NCBI RefSeq assembly: GCF_030717995.2
Contig: NZ_CP157743.1
Span: 2,072,501-2,136,500, forward strand
Source: Methylomarinum sp. Ch1-1
GTDB taxonomy: Bacteria > Pseudomonadota > Gammaproteobacteria > Methylococcales > Methylomonadaceae
Direction of reading: 5' to 3'
Length of the DNA stretch: 64,000 bases
This document shows positions 18,280 through 28,437 of the stretch, piece by piece (the stretch's first letter is position 1; the number at the start of each line of letters is the position of its first letter). Under the pieces are notes generated by a model that was given only the letters and a program-made list of their open reading frames with translations, was not told the origin of the DNA and made no database searches. The translations under genes were made by a program, and so were the position numbers.

Positions 18280-19599
18280 ATGAGACATAAAAAAAAATGC
18301 GTTGGCATTCATGAGCTTTATTCCAAGAGCCCCGAAAAAGCCGATTTTTTGCTCTGGGGCAGAGAAATCAACCCGTCTAGCCGGCGAGGTTTTTTGAAAA
18401 AAAGCGGATTGCTGGCCTTGACCGGTTTTCTCGGCTCGCAAATACCTTTCGCGGATAACATGCCCGGCGGTTTGATTCCCGCCGCCTTGGCCAATAGCGA
18501 CGAACCCTTCAGAATTCCCGGTAAACATCCTGAACTGATTGTTTTGAACGACCGGCCCGTCAATGCGGAAACGCCTCCTCATCTACTTGACGATCCCATT
18601 ACGCCGGCCGAACGGTTATTTATTCGCAATAACGGCCTACCTCCCGAAAACATTGCTGTTGGCGCCTGGTTGCTCGAAATCGGCGGCGAATCGGCTTCCT
18701 CGACACAACAGTTTAGCCTCGAAGATTTAAAAAACACTTTTTCGCCTTATACCTACCAACTGTTGGTCGAATGCGGTGGAAACGGCCGAAATGAATTCTA
18801 TCCGCCGGCGAGGGGGAATCAATGGACCCTGGGAGCGGTTGGATGCCCTGAATGGACCGGTGTTCGTCTGAGGGATGTATTGAGGGCGGTAGGAATTAAG
18901 GACGATGCGGTCTATATCGGATACTATGGCCGCGATACGCACTTAAGCGGAGACCCGAGAAAAAGACCGATTTCACGTGGCGTACCCATTGCCAAGGCTA
19001 TGGAGAAAGAAACCTTGATTGCCTGGGCGATGAATGGACAGGATATTCCGCTGATGAATGGCTATCCATTGCGGTTAGTCTGCGGCGGTTGGCCGGGGTC
19101 CACTTCAGGGAAATGGTTGGAAAAAATTGTGATCAGAAACAAAGTGCATGACGGCCCTAAAATGACTGGATTTTCTTATCGTGTTCCTTGTCGCCCGGTT
19201 GCGCCGGGGAGTGAGATTGCCGTCGAGGACATGTGCATCATCGAATCCATGCCGGTCAAGTCGTTGATTACCTATCCCCGCAGTGGCGCGATGATCAACG
19301 AAGGCGAGAAGCTGAAGGTGAGAGGACATGCCTGGGCCGGTGACCTGGTCGTACAAGCGATGGATATTTCATACGATTTTGGCGTCACATGGCAATCCTG
19401 TAAATTGCAGCCGCCAAGAAATAGGACGGCCTGGCAGCATTGGAACGTCGAAATCGATTTTCCTGGCAAAGGATATTATGAAGTCTGGGCCAGAGCCACG
19501 GATAGCGCCGGTAAGATGCAGCCGATGGTGGTGCCCGGCTGGAATCCGAAAGGCTATTTAAACAATGCCTGCCATCGGATAGCGGTGAAAGTGGTTTAA
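18280..19599 (+). CDS. sorA: Periplasmic sulfite oxidase, molybdenum subunit
   Basis: A 439-residue molybdopterin enzyme of the sulfite oxidase family. A Tat signal is visible at about residues 32-45 (SSRRGFLKKSGLLALTGFLG), so the folded protein is exported. The molybdenum-ligand cysteine lies in LLVECGGNGRNEFYP near residue 164. The oxidoreductase domain is followed by the Mo-cofactor dimerisation domain (from about 320). It oxidises sulfite to sulfate, passing electrons to a c-type cytochrome. The haem protein gene four bases downstream makes this a SorAB pair. A GAGGTG site precedes the ATG. Confidence 0.87.
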   Translation: MRHKKKCVGIHELYSKSPEKADFLLWGREINPSSRRGFLKKSGLLALTGFLGSQIPFADNMPGGLIPAALANSDEPFRIPGKHPELIVLNDRPVNAETPPHLLDDPITPAERLFIRNNGLPPENIAVGAWLLEIGGESASSTQQFSLEDLKNTFSPYTYQLLVECGGNGRNEFYPPARGNQWTLGAVGCPEWTGVRLRDVLRAVGIKDDAVYIGYYGRDTHLSGDPRKRPISRGVPIAKAMEKETLIAWAMNGQDIPLMNGYPLRLVCGGWPGSTSGKWLEKIVIRNKVHDGPKMTGFSYRVPCRPVAPGSEIAVEDMCIIESMPVKSLITYPRSGAMINEGEKLKVRGHAWAGDLVVQAMDISYDFGVTWQSCKLQPPRNRTAWQHWNVEIDFPGKGYYEVWARATDSAGKMQPMVVPGWNPKGYLNNACHRIAVKVV

Positions 19600-19602
19600 G
19601 GA

Positions 19603-19953
19603 ATGGGAATGAAAGTTTTTGCAAGCCTAATGATTCTGCTTACTTTATGGACGCCGTATCGCGTACAGGCGCAACAAACTTTGGATGCCGAGACAGGGCT
19701 CATCGTCGATGAGGGCATCGAGTTGATCAAGACATATTGTCTGGCTTGTCATTCGGCGAAACTTATAGTCCAAAATCGGGCTACGCTGGAAGGCTGGCGA
19801 GAGGCGATCCGTTGGATGCAGGATCAAGGGCTGCAGAAATTTAAACCGGAAACGGAAGCACGGATATTGAAGTATTTAAGTGAAAACTATTCACCGGATA
19901 AACAAGGACGACGTTCCCCCTTGATTATCGAAAACTGGTATAGGCTGAACTGA
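19603..19953 (+). CDS. sorB: Monohaem cytochrome c subunit, SorB-like
   Basis: A 116-residue exported protein with signal peptide (MKVFASLMILLTLWTPYRVQA) and a single haem-binding CLACH near residue 47. A methionine suitable as sixth ligand lies in RWMQDQG. It would take electrons from SorA. The start may be the ATG at 19603 or, better placed relative to AAGGA and GGGA, the one at 19609. Its gene ends 26 bases from the convergent pstB gene. Confidence 0.8.
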   Translation: MGMKVFASLMILLTLWTPYRVQAQQTLDAETGLIVDEGIELIKTYCLACHSAKLIVQNRATLEGWREAIRWMQDQGLQKFKPETEARILKYLSENYSPDKQGRRSPLIIENWYRLN

Positions 19954-19978
19954 GGAGATCGCAATGCAATCATTGCAG

Positions 19979-20848
19979 TTAGCCTCTATTTCCACTGACA
20001 TAAGCCTTCGTCAGCCCATGAATCGGCGATTCGAATATTTGCTGGCAGCGACCGAACTCGATCAGGCAGCCGCCATGCTCCTGGACCCAGAAAAAACCGG
20101 CATAATTGGCGATGCGCCGGGCCTGGGCCAGATTATGGGTGACGATCACGACGGTATAGCGTCCTCGCAAGGATTGAATCAGATCTTCGACCACCGCGGA
20201 AGAAATGGGATCCAGCGCGCTGCAGGGTTCATCCATTAACAACACCTTGGGTCGCAACGCCAGTGCCCGGGCGATACACAGTCGTTGTTGTTGCCCCCCG
20301 GACAAGGCTTGCGCCGGGGCATCGAGACGATCCTTGACTTCATCCCATAGGCCGACGTCCTGCAATACCTGCTGTATTCTGTCGTTTAATTCGTCTTGTT
20401 TGCGCATGCCGTGTTCACGCAGCGGCAGTTCGATATTACGGCGTATCGATAACGGAAAGGGCGTCGGTTTTTGAAAAATCATGCCGATATCACGGCGTAA
20501 ATGCTGTATATCAACAGCCGGGTCGAATAAATCGCACTCGTTAAAACGGACATTGCCGCTCACATGACAGTCCGGAATCATATCGGTCAAACGATTCAAG
20601 ACCGAGAGAAAACTGGTCTTCCCGCATCCGGAAGGGCCGATCAACGCGGTAATGCAGCCCTTGTAAATTTGTAGCGAAACTTTCTCCAGCGCCGGTTTGT
20701 TGCCGTAGCGTAGGGACAGGTCTTCGATGCTGAGCAACGGTTCGGGATCGCAGCAAGGCGGGCCGGCCTGTAACGGTCCCAATGTATAGGCGCTGGGATC
20801 GTTGCCGGATTCGCCATCAGCTTCGCGGTTAATGAAAAAAGAATTCAT
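19979..20848 (-). CDS. pstB: Phosphate ABC transporter ATPase
   Basis: Cytoplasmic ATPase of the high-affinity phosphate importer, 289 residues. Walker A is GPSGCGKTS, the signature is LSGGQQQRLC and Walker B is VLLMDEPCSALDPIS, where the PstB family is most distinctive. About 45 residues precede the usual PstB start. Its ATG overlaps the pstA stop (ATGA). It is the last gene of pstSCAB. No phoU follows; the next gene is convergent. Confidence 0.92.
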   Translation of the reverse strand: MNSFFINREADGESGNDPSAYTLGPLQAGPPCCDPEPLLSIEDLSLRYGNKPALEKVSLQIYKGCITALIGPSGCGKTSFLSVLNRLTDMIPDCHVSGNVRFNECDLFDPAVDIQHLRRDIGMIFQKPTPFPLSIRRNIELPLREHGMRKQDELNDRIQQVLQDVGLWDEVKDRLDAPAQALSGGQQQRLCIARALALRPKVLLMDEPCSALDPISSAVVEDLIQSLRGRYTVVIVTHNLAQARRIANYAGFFWVQEHGGCLIEFGRCQQIFESPIHGLTKAYVSGNRG

Positions 20849-21681
20849 GAGGTCACAATTCTCCTGTGCAGCCAGCGCTGAGTCAAACTCATCGCCATCG
20901 CGTTAAGGCTTAATAAGATAAGGATCAACACCAGCGCCGCGGCATGGGCATTGGCGTCACCGCCGGCAACATTCATCGACAGGTCGTAGATATGCACCGA
21001 CAGCGCTCGGCCGGAGTCGGACAGTGAGCTTGGCATCCGGTCGACATAGCCGCTGGTGAAAATCAGCGCCGCGGTCTCGGCGCCGGCCCGGCCGATGGCG
21101 AGCATCAAACCGGCTGCGAGCGCCGGGCTGGCGCTGGGCAGCAGCAAATGCCACAGCGTCGCGGCGCGGCTCATGCCCAATGCCGCGGCGGAAAGCCGGT
21201 AATCGTCGGGGGCGGCGCGCAAACCCTCCATCGTCGTGCGGATCAGAATGGGCAAGGCCATGCAGGCCAGTGTCAGTCCGCCGGACAGAATCGAAAAGCC
21301 CAGGCCTAGATAAATACAGAAAAAAGCATTGCCGAACAGGCCGAAGACGATTGACGGAATGCTCGCCAATACATCCAGGCTACGTTCGATGAAACGGTCA
21401 AAGAAACGCTGGGAGCGGGTGAATTCGGTCAGCAGCACGGCGGTCGCCAAGCCTAACGGCGCAGCGGCCGCGATCGCGACCAGCAAAATCAACCCAGTAG
21501 CCACGATAATCGGGGCAATGCCGCCGGCGCGCCCGGCATCTTGCGGCGCTTCGAGCAGATATGACCAGGAAAGCCGGGGCAGCCCTTGCAATATAATATC
21601 GCTCAGCAAGCACAGAAAGATTGTCCCGATTAAAATCGGCGTCAGCCAGATCAACACGCTGGCCAAGCCGTTCTTAGTCAT
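20845..21681 (-). CDS. pstA: Phosphate ABC transporter permease PstA
   Basis: Inner-membrane permease of 278 residues with about six helices and the permease loop around LRAAPDDYRLSAAALGMSRAATLWHLLLP. It pairs with PstC to form the phosphate channel. Its ATG overlaps the end of pstC by eight bases and its stop overlaps the pstB start, so the whole set is translationally chained. Confidence 0.9.
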   Translation of the reverse strand: MTKNGLASVLIWLTPILIGTIFLCLLSDIILQGLPRLSWSYLLEAPQDAGRAGGIAPIIVATGLILLVAIAAAAPLGLATAVLLTEFTRSQRFFDRFIERSLDVLASIPSIVFGLFGNAFFCIYLGLGFSILSGGLTLACMALPILIRTTMEGLRAAPDDYRLSAAALGMSRAATLWHLLLPSASPALAAGLMLAIGRAGAETAALIFTSGYVDRMPSSLSDSGRALSVHIYDLSMNVAGGDANAHAAALVLILILLSLNAMAMSLTQRWLHRRIVTS

Positions 21682-22552
21682 GTGCGCTCTTCCATTTAAA
21701 CAATTCAGCTGCGCCGACCAACGCCAACACCATTAGCATCAGCGCCAACCCCGAGGCGAACAAGGCCGCACGGTGATCCCCCATCGCATAGGCCATCTCC
21801 AGGGCGATGTTGGCGGTCAGCGTGCGCACCGAATCGAACAGACTGTGTGGATGTTGCACGACATTGCCGGCCACCATCAGCACCGCCATCGTTTCACCCA
21901 TGGCGCGGCCAGCCGCCAGCATGCTTCCGGAGGCGATGCCGGCCCTGGCGGCTGGCAAGGCCACGCCGCTGATCATCCCCCAACGCGATAAACCCAGCGC
22001 GGCGGCGCCCCGATAATGGCTGACCGGTAAAGCGGCCAACGCGGCATCGACCGTTAAGGCCACCGTCGGCAGTATCATCAAGGCCAGAATCAAGATAGCG
22101 GTCAGCAAGCTAACGCCGGGAGGATGCAGGCGTGCGACCCACGGCGCAACGGTAGTCAATCCCCAAAATCCGTACACCACCGAAGGAATGCCGGCCAGCA
22201 ATTCGATCAGTCGGCGATACCAGGCCGCCAGCGTCGGCGGGGCATAGAAACGGCTGAACAATGCCGAGGCAATACCCAGCGGCAGCGCCAGCAAGAGTGC
22301 GCCCGCTGTCGAAAACAGCGTCGCCGACAGCATCGGCGTCAGGTTATATAAGCCTTGCACCGGATGCCAGGAGCGGTCGGTGAAGAATCGCGACAGCTGC
22401 AGATGGTCCAGCAGCGGTCGGGATTCATCGATCAGAAACAGCATGATTAATAACACGACCGCCGCCGAAACCAGCGCGCAGAGACGCAGCAGCGCCGCCA
22501 GTTTCTTGTCAGGGCGCGACAGGGACAAAGTATTGCGCTGCGATGATGTCAT
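21674..22552 (-). CDS. pstC: Phosphate ABC transporter permease PstC
   Basis: Inner-membrane permease of 292 residues. GIPSVVYGFWGLTTVAPWV and HYRGAAALGLSRWGMISGVALPAARAG mark the family. Its ATG lies 44 bases inside the 3' end of pstS in another frame, an unusually long but plausible coupling. I keep this start because the first membrane helix begins soon after a basic segment (PDKKLAALLR). Confidence 0.9.
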   Translation of the reverse strand: MTSSQRNTLSLSRPDKKLAALLRLCALVSAAVVLLIMLFLIDESRPLLDHLQLSRFFTDRSWHPVQGLYNLTPMLSATLFSTAGALLLALPLGIASALFSRFYAPPTLAAWYRRLIELLAGIPSVVYGFWGLTTVAPWVARLHPPGVSLLTAILILALMILPTVALTVDAALAALPVSHYRGAAALGLSRWGMISGVALPAARAGIASGSMLAAGRAMGETMAVLMVAGNVVQHPHSLFDSVRTLTANIALEMAYAMGDHRAALFASGLALMLMVLALVGAAELFKWKSAHD

Positions 22553-23351
22553 TGACCTGTTCCGAGCGGGCGAATTCGATAAATGTCTTGATCATGCCTG
22601 AAGGCTCGTTCTTAGTTACCAGATTCAACGGTCTGGACAACGGAAAAGTCCGATTGCGCAGGTTTTTGACCGAGGCCGCGATATTTTGCAACGGCAGCAG
22701 TTTGATCGATACGCCGTGGCTGGCTTCGTATTCGGCGGAGCCTACCGAAACATAGCCGATGGCATCGGGATTGCCGGCAACGGTTTTAATGCCTTGTTGA
22801 TTATCGCCGATCACTACATGTGGTTTCACCTGTGTGTTTTGCAAGCCGAAATGGTGTAGAAACAACTCCAGTGTCGAATGTCCCTCGGCCTTGTTGACGA
22901 CGGTAATAGGCCTATCGTTTCCGCCCACGGCCTTCCAGTTTGTGATCTCGCCGGTGTAAATGTCGATGATTTGTTGTTGCGTGAGCGACGTGACCGGATT
23001 GGCCTCGTTAACGATGATGCTGATGCCGTCCAACGCAATGGTGTAACTGTGCAAATCCGCTTCGCTGTCTTTTAGCGCCCTTGAGGCCATGCCGATATCG
23101 GCTAGTCCGGCTCGGGCGTCGTTGACGCCGCGCGATGAGCCGCCGGTCTGCACATCGACCCGCACATTGGGATTTAACGATTCGAAACGTTTGCCGATTT
23201 CCGCGGCTAACGGCGCCACCGTGCTGGAACCGGTTAAAATCAATTTTTCAATGTCGGCTTCATTATCAAAATGTATGCCTTCTATTTTTAAATAACTCCA
23301 GGCCGTAATGATCATTATTAATGTCAGTACAACTAAAATCAATTTCTTCAC
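22509..23351 (-). CDS. pstS: Phosphate-binding protein, PstS family
   Basis: Periplasmic phosphate-binding protein of about 280 residues. An uncleaved or cleaved N-terminal helix (KKLILVVLTLIMIITAWSYL) precedes LILTGSSTVAPLAAEIGKRF, the standard ligand-binding start, and VQTGGSSRGVNDARAGLADIG, which contacts phosphate. I chose the GTG at 23351, which has TTGGAGA seven bases ahead, over the in-frame TTG at 23363. It heads pstSCAB. A Pho-box was not obvious by eye upstream. Confidence 0.88.
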   Translation of the reverse strand: MKKLILVVLTLIMIITAWSYLKIEGIHFDNEADIEKLILTGSSTVAPLAAEIGKRFESLNPNVRVDVQTGGSSRGVNDARAGLADIGMASRALKDSEADLHSYTIALDGISIIVNEANPVTSLTQQQIIDIYTGEITNWKAVGGNDRPITVVNKAEGHSTLELFLHHFGLQNTQVKPHVVIGDNQQGIKTVAGNPDAIGYVSVGSAEYEASHGVSIKLLPLQNIAASVKNLRNRTFPLSRPLNLVTKNEPSGMIKTFIEFARSEQVNDIIAAQYFVPVAP

Positions 23352-23455
23352 GGTTATCTCCAAGATATCGAATGTGTTTTAGAATAGGGGCGGTAAAGGT
23401 AACGAGTCGCTGTTTTGTATAAACATTACGCCGTGTTTGGCGCTTTGCTTAATTC

Positions 23456-23770
23456 TCAATAGATGATTCGCTTAAGTATCCGTTCACTCGCGCTAAGTGA
23501 AGACAAAAAGCGGATTAAGGAGCGAAATCGGCTGCGATTTTCTGGATTAGGTTGTTCAGCGCTCGATGCTTTTTCGAGTTTATTTCGCTGAGAGGCTGCC
23601 GACGTTTCAGATTCGGCATCAAGCAATCTTTCCGCCTTAAGCTTCTGGTTGCGTTCATAACAGGCCGAAGCGTTACGCAACATCCGGGCGTAGTCTTGAT
23701 AAGACTGGACTTCGGAGGATTTCTTTCTACGTCGATTTGGGAGCGATGAGCTTTTTGGGGTGCTACACAT
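23456..23770 (-). CDS. Small basic protein of unknown function
   Basis: 104 residues, not recognised. It is rich in Ser, Arg, Lys and Glu (start MCSTPKSSSLPNRRRKKSSE), has a predicted helical middle (YQDYARMLRNASACYERNQ, then KLKAERLLD) and no membrane segment. TGGAAA lies before the ATG. It may be a real small gene between pstS and fba, but conservation cannot be judged here. Confidence 0.35.
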   Translation of the reverse strand: MCSTPKSSSLPNRRRKKSSEVQSYQDYARMLRNASACYERNQKLKAERLLDAESETSAASQRNKLEKASSAEQPNPENRSRFRSLIRFLSSLSASERILKRIIY

Positions 23771-24066
23771 AAAAGGTTTCCAGCAATTAATTCAATAGTT
23801 CAGGATCGATTTCCAATGTTAACCTTTTAGTCGAACAATGCGCATTTACCTTACAATGTTTTAGCAAATAATGGAAAGACTTAAATCAAAGAACTCTAAG
23901 CAAGAGTCGATGCGTTTTATCATTTTTCGATAACTATAGTAGTAGGTCAGGGTGCGCGATAGCGTTCCCTGACAATAAACTCTTCAAATTTTTAATTGCA
24001 GCGGCCACGCTTTAAAATGGCCGGTTCTGTTAATAAAGTAGAACTCAACACTAAGGAGAGCCGAAC

Positions 24067-25122
24067 ATGGCGTTAGTATCATTGCGACAACTTTTGGATT
24101 ATGCCGCGGAACATGGCTTTGCCGTTCCCGCATTCAACGTCAGCAATATGGAACAAGTGCAAGCCATTATGCAAGCGGCCGATGCCTGCGACAGCCCTGT
24201 GATTATGCAAGGTTCGGCCGGCGCGAATCGCTATGCCGGCGAGGTGTTTTTGCGCCATTTGATTGTTGCCGCCGTCGAACAATATCCTCATATTCCGGTC
24301 GTCATGCATCGGGATCATGGACCCACACCAGATATCTGCGCCCAAGCGATTCAATCCGGCTTCAGCTCGGTGATGATGGATGGGTCTTTGCTGGAAGACA
24401 TGAAGACGCCGGCCTCTTTTGAGTATAATGTGAACGTGACTCGCACCGTGGTCAATATGGCGCATGCCTGTGGCGTGTCAGTGGAAGGCGAAATTGGTTG
24501 CTTAGGTTCCTTAGAAAGTGAGGTCAACGAAGCTGCGGCTACTGAAGATTCATCGGCGCAACAGGATCATAGTCAGTTGCTGACCGATCCCGAGGAAGCG
24601 GTCGAATTTGTTAAGCAAACCCAAGTCGATGCGTTGGCCGTAGCGATTGGCACCAGTCATGGGGCTTATAAATTCAGCAAGCCGCCTACCGGCGAAGTCT
24701 TGGTGATTAGCCGGTTAAAAACATTGCAACAACGCCTGCCCAATACCTACTTCGTCATGCATGGATCCAGCTCGGTACCGCAGGATTGGCTGAAAATCAT
24801 CAATGACTATGGCGGCGATATTCCTCAAACTTATGGCGTGCCGGTCGACGAAATCGTTGAAGGAATCAAATATGGCGTGCGCAAAGTCAATATCGATACC
24901 GACTTACGGATGGCTTCTACCGGCGCGATACGTCGTTATCTAGCCCAACCGGAAAACGCCTCCGACTTAGACGCGCGCAAGATTTATAAAGCGGCCAGAG
25001 ATGCGATGCAGGCGCTTTGCCAAGAACGTTATCAAGCATTTGGCTCGGCCGGTCATGCGAGTAAAATTAAAGCCATTCCATTGTGCGAGATGAGGAAGCG
25101 TTATCAGTATTATACAAATTGA
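24067..25122 (+). CDS. fba: Class II fructose-bisphosphate aldolase, Calvin-cycle type
   Basis: Zinc-dependent aldolase of 351 residues that joins dihydroxyacetone phosphate and glyceraldehyde 3-phosphate (or splits the product). Start [20 protein letters not shown], zinc ligands in [12 protein letters not shown] and the later histidines of VMHGSSSVP, and the [11 protein letters not shown] phosphate motif are all intact. The long insertion [20 protein letters not shown] fits the subtype annotated as Calvin-cycle. In methanotrophs it also serves ribulose-monophosphate and Calvin pathways. CTAAGGAG lies before the ATG. It stands as a single gene. Confidence 0.93.
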   Translation: MALVSLRQLLDYAAEHGFAVPAFNVSNMEQVQAIMQAADACDSPVIMQGSAGANRYAGEVFLRHLIVAAVEQYPHIPVVMHRDHGPTPDICAQAIQSGFSSVMMDGSLLEDMKTPASFEYNVNVTRTVVNMAHACGVSVEGEIGCLGSLESEVNEAAATEDSSAQQDHSQLLTDPEEAVEFVKQTQVDALAVAIGTSHGAYKFSKPPTGEVLVISRLKTLQQRLPNTYFVMHGSSSVPQDWLKIINDYGGDIPQTYGVPVDEIVEGIKYGVRKVNIDTDLRMASTGAIRRYLAQPENASDLDARKIYKAARDAMQALCQERYQAFGSAGHASKIKAIPLCEMRKRYQYYTN

Positions 25123-25310
25123 GAATTGCTGGAATTATCTCCGATGGAGTATTGTAGGAGTCCCGCCTTCGCGCCGAATAAAGCTTGTCGCGCCGAGGCC
25201 GACGTTCTTCCGGCATTGTGATTAATTTGATTGCTCGATACGCTGTGGGATAAGTAAGGGCGGTTATAATGACGAACGTAGATTCATTGGTTATTCGATC
25301 AACCCCATTT

Positions 25311-25518
25311 GTAATTATTCAGCGTATTTTTATCAGAGGGAGTAGGCTATTGATTTATCGGGCTGTCTGCAACAGGACGTTGCAGCCAGAGCTTACGCCG
25401 CACAGGGAAGTGCAAGTGCCGCGTGAGGCAGGATGCCGTTAGCTGCCATGGATGTATTCACGCGTCCCGAGAAATCAATGGTCTACTCCCTAAACCCTGA
25501 AAGATACTGAATAGTTAC
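25311..25518. mobile_element. MITE, 208 bp, with 8-bp target-site duplication
   Basis: A non-coding element with imperfect terminal inverted repeats GTAATTATTCAG... and ...CTGAATAGTTAC, flanked on both sides by CCCCATTT (25303-25310 and 25519-25526). The inner arms AGGGAGTAGGCTATTGATT and AATCAATGGTCTACTCCCT also pair. A longer relative lies inverted at 34424-34901. GTAA...TTAC ends with 8-base duplications are the pattern of IS66-family transposition, so an IS66-type transposase elsewhere may move it (inference). Confidence 0.85.
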
Positions 25519-25551
25519 CCCCATTTTTTATCACTGTGAAACGTTAGCGTC

Positions 25552-26223
25552 ATGATGAAACGAAGGTTAGAACCTGAGTTAATGGAGGATCCACTGCAGG
25601 CCGAAGTCTATGCCGCCGCCGATTTTGCGGAAGCGGATTCTTTGATGTTGCAAGCGTTCAATGAGGCCTTTCCTGAGGTGGAATTGCAGGGCCCCGTTCT
25701 CGATTTGGGTTGCGGTCCTGGCAATATGGCTTTTCGTTTTGCCGAACGCTTTCCTCGCTGTCAGGTGATAGGCGTCGACGGATCGGCGGCAATGTTGGCG
25801 ATTGCCGATCAGCGCAAGAAATCAAGGGCGGAACTCATAGATCGAATTCGATTCTTACAGGGCATTATTCCGAAGGTCAGGATTCCAGCCGGGCCTTATG
25901 CTGCGATTATCAGCAACAGCTTTCTGCATCATTTACATCGTCCGGAAGTCCTTTGGGGACTCATCAGTCATTATGCTCAACCCGGCTGTCAAATTCTGAT
26001 TATGGATTTATATCGTCCGGATTCTCCGCAACAGGCGCAAGGCTTGGTCGAAAAGTATGCCTCCAGCGAACCGGAAGTACTGCGGCGTGATTTTTATCAT
26101 TCATTGCTGGCCGCCTTGACGCCGGATGAAGTCAAGCAGCAACTGGCGACGGTGGGATTAGGCGAACTTGTCGTTCGTAAAACCAGCGACCGACATATGA
26201 TTATCGTGGGTCAGAAGTCTTAG
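25552..26223 (+). CDS. Class I SAM-dependent methyltransferase
   Basis: A 223-residue methyltransferase. The SAM site is VLDLGCGPGNMAFRFAERF near residue 50, followed by VIGVDGSAAMLAIADQR and later IISNSFLHHLHRPEVLW and ILIMDLYRPDS. The HHLH and MDLYRP features resemble small-molecule or quinone-type methyltransferases, but the substrate cannot be told. It is a single gene starting only 33 bases after a MITE, so the MITE insertion may have altered its promoter. Confidence 0.8.
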   Translation: MMKRRLEPELMEDPLQAEVYAAADFAEADSLMLQAFNEAFPEVELQGPVLDLGCGPGNMAFRFAERFPRCQVIGVDGSAAMLAIADQRKKSRAELIDRIRFLQGIIPKVRIPAGPYAAIISNSFLHHLHRPEVLWGLISHYAQPGCQILIMDLYRPDSPQQAQGLVEKYASSEPEVLRRDFYHSLLAALTPDEVKQQLATVGLGELVVRKTSDRHMIIVGQKS

Positions 26224-27243
26224 CGGTTGCCTTATCTTGCTAACGTATTATCTCAGTAGCCTGGCTAGGTTATTCTCTTCTTTTTAGAAAAACGCGCTAT
26301 ACACAGAAACTGTGGATAACTCTGTGCATAAACGGTTGTTAACACGTTTGACTGCGCGTGTTTTCTGCGTTTGTGTCAAATTGATTGTAATTTATACAGT
26401 TGAACTTAATTGATTATAAATCAATGGCTTAACTGTTTTTCGTGGCTGTCAATTGTTATTTTATTCGATCCTAAGTCGCCATGTTAAAGGCGCATTGGGC
26501 TTGGTGTAAAGATTGTGTATGGTTGTCAAGCTAAGCTCAATATAGCTTTAGTTTCACGTATATAAAAACCGTTAAAGATCGCTAGTAATTGGGAAGGGGC
26601 GGAAAAAAGTAAAAAAAACATGAAAGCATGGGAAAAGAAGATATTTTTTCTTATCGTGAGTAGCTGTTATTCAAATGAAGCTTGTAGGACTGTAGGTCCG
26701 ATCAAGCGTAGCGGATCCGCCAAAAACCTGAATGATTTCGAAGCCTGAATCAAACCCATCATTATAGATGTATCGATGATATTGAAAAGTTTATTGTCAA
26801 TAAACTTGAATAATCTCAATCACCTAGTAGGCTCATATATGATTTCCACTCCATTCGGTGATCGAGATGCTGAAAACAATCCTATTGATACTGATCCATT
26901 TTTAGCTAATTTTCTTTATTCAATGAGTGAGTAGCCCGGAATCCGTGAGGGCATAGTGTTAATCCCGTATTCCGTTGCGCTTCATACGGGCTACTTGCTG
27001 GCATTCAGATCAAGTTCATAAGGCGGATCAAGTATAGCGGATCCGCCAAAAAATTTATTCGCTGCAGAATCACGGCCACTTCGATAGGCACAGCTATCGG
27101 GCGAATGAAGCTTTGCGCGCCGAGGATGCTGCTCCTACCGTGTTGTGGCGCCAAGCTCAGAAGCGACCATTCCGGCCAAGGAATGTGTTTAAATGCCGAT
27201 GTACTCGCTTAGGTCTTTATCAACTTCGCATTAAGGAAAAAAG
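26224..27243. other. Gene-free 1 kb with DnaA-box repeat and hairpin scraps
   Basis: No convincing gene. The left part holds the DnaA-box-bearing repeat described separately. Near 26690-26725 and 27010-27055 there are short pieces reading AGCGGATCCGCCAAAAA that belong to the hairpin repeat family. Near 26935-27000 an imperfect palindrome reads GTAGCCCGGAAT...CATACGGGCTAC. The rest is AT-rich spacer. Confidence 0.5.
26296..26410 (+). repeat. DnaA-box-bearing repeat, copy 1
   Basis: About 110 bases homologous to 33668-33775 in the same orientation. It contains CACAGAAACTGTGGATAACT with a perfect DnaA box (TGTGGATAA, 26311-26319), a near box TGTGCATAA at 26323-26331, and ends with the shared TTTGTGTCAAATTG. 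Function is unknown. It may be a DnaA-binding site cluster or simply an old dispersed repeat. Confidence 0.6.
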
Positions 27244-27843
27244 ATGGCCGGTCAACACGATTCTCAGTTTAACGTCTCCAAAAGCTCAACTGAATTATTG
27301 GAAGCTTATCGTCAGATGCTAAGTTGCCTTTTTCTATCGACGGTTGCGCTGATTTTGGTTATCACAATCCCTTTGATTATATTGGAATGGATAAATTATG
27401 GCCAGGAGGCCGGTAAGCGTCATGAGCTTCCGATCTTGCCGTTTGTGACATTGTGCGGCGCCTTAGGAGCTTTTTTCAGTGCGCTGATGCGTATTTATGC
27501 GCTGGAAAATCTGCCGGCGGCTCTTTTCCACGCCGACTTGAAAGGTCTTCGCAACAAATACCTGTTTATGTATTCGTTGATTCCTCCGATCACCGGGATG
27601 ATAGGCGCCGTGGTGCTTTACATCATCATCGCGGCCGGTTTGATCGAAGGCGATCTTTTTCCGCACTTTCATTGTTCTCTAGGCGAGGGAGAGTGCGACA
27701 GTTTTAGCGGTTTAATGGCTTATGCTCCGATGCATGCCAAGGATTATGCTAAAGCGCTTGTTTGGGGCTTTACAGCCGGTTTTTCCGAACGCTTAGTGCC
27801 GGATACGCTGGGACAACTTGCCAAAACTGATCAGCGAGATTGA
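27244..27843 (+). CDS. Inner-membrane protein of unknown function
   Basis: 199 residues with three clear membrane helices (about 28-50, 68-85, 113-135) and a C-terminal WGFTAGFSERLVPDTL motif. That motif recurs in a widespread group of uncharacterised membrane proteins. AAGGAAAAAAG precedes the ATG. No neighbour suggests a role. I do not recognise a named function. Confidence 0.7.
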   Translation: MAGQHDSQFNVSKSSTELLEAYRQMLSCLFLSTVALILVITIPLIILEWINYGQEAGKRHELPILPFVTLCGALGAFFSALMRIYALENLPAALFHADLKGLRNKYLFMYSLIPPITGMIGAVVLYIIIAAGLIEGDLFPHFHCSLGEGECDSFSGLMAYAPMHAKDYAKALVWGFTAGFSERLVPDTLGQLAKTDQRD

Positions 27844-28092
27844 ACACAAAGCGCAAATTTTCCTTACTATTTCAAAAGCCAGTAGTGCAGCTGTAGCAGC
27901 GAAGAATCCGATAGGGCAGGCTGCTGATCCTCATATTGTGGTTATTCAAGTCAAATTCATAGGGCAGACAAAGACCGCTGCTAGCCGCTTTGTAATGCTG
28001 CTAACCAAAAAACTCCGCTGATTAAGCTCAGCTTAATGCAACATCTCTGACGTTTCAGCGTTCCACAAAAACGTTGGTTCTGAACCGTGTCT

Positions 28093-28437
28093 TCTGCACA
28101 TGACAAAAAATCTTAATGATCCGTAGTAAATTTATTTTAATAGGGAATACTGATTCCTTGTGTGGGATGGGGCGGTGTTTCGCTATCGCTTCTACCCATC
28201 ATTCCTTCGTCTCCATGAACCATTGGGTAAATTTTTGTCGTGTACAGAGGTTGAATAGTCACGGCCTGAACAAGTTATATCTTCTCGTTCATGTGAAAAT
28301 TTATGAGAAATTTTCTGGGGTGAAAGGTTTTTGTAAGGCAGTGTCGATACGATGTTATTTAAAAGGCAATTTTGCTTTAAGAGAGAAATGTTTACTTGAT
28401 AAATATTAAAAAATAACCTCTGCACATGACATAAAAC
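28093..28437. repeat. Small inverted-repeat elements with TGTCRTGYRCAGAGG ends
   Basis: A left end TTTTGTCGTGTACAGAGGTT (28232-28252) and an inverted right end AACCTCTGCACATGACATAA (28413-28433) bound a 200-base non-coding unit. A second right-end copy, TTCTGCACATGACAAAAAA, lies at about 28093-28111, and a further left end at 29580-29600. These look like ends of a MITE family distinct from the GTAA elements. No target duplication is clear. The rest of 27844-28661 has no gene. Confidence 0.5.
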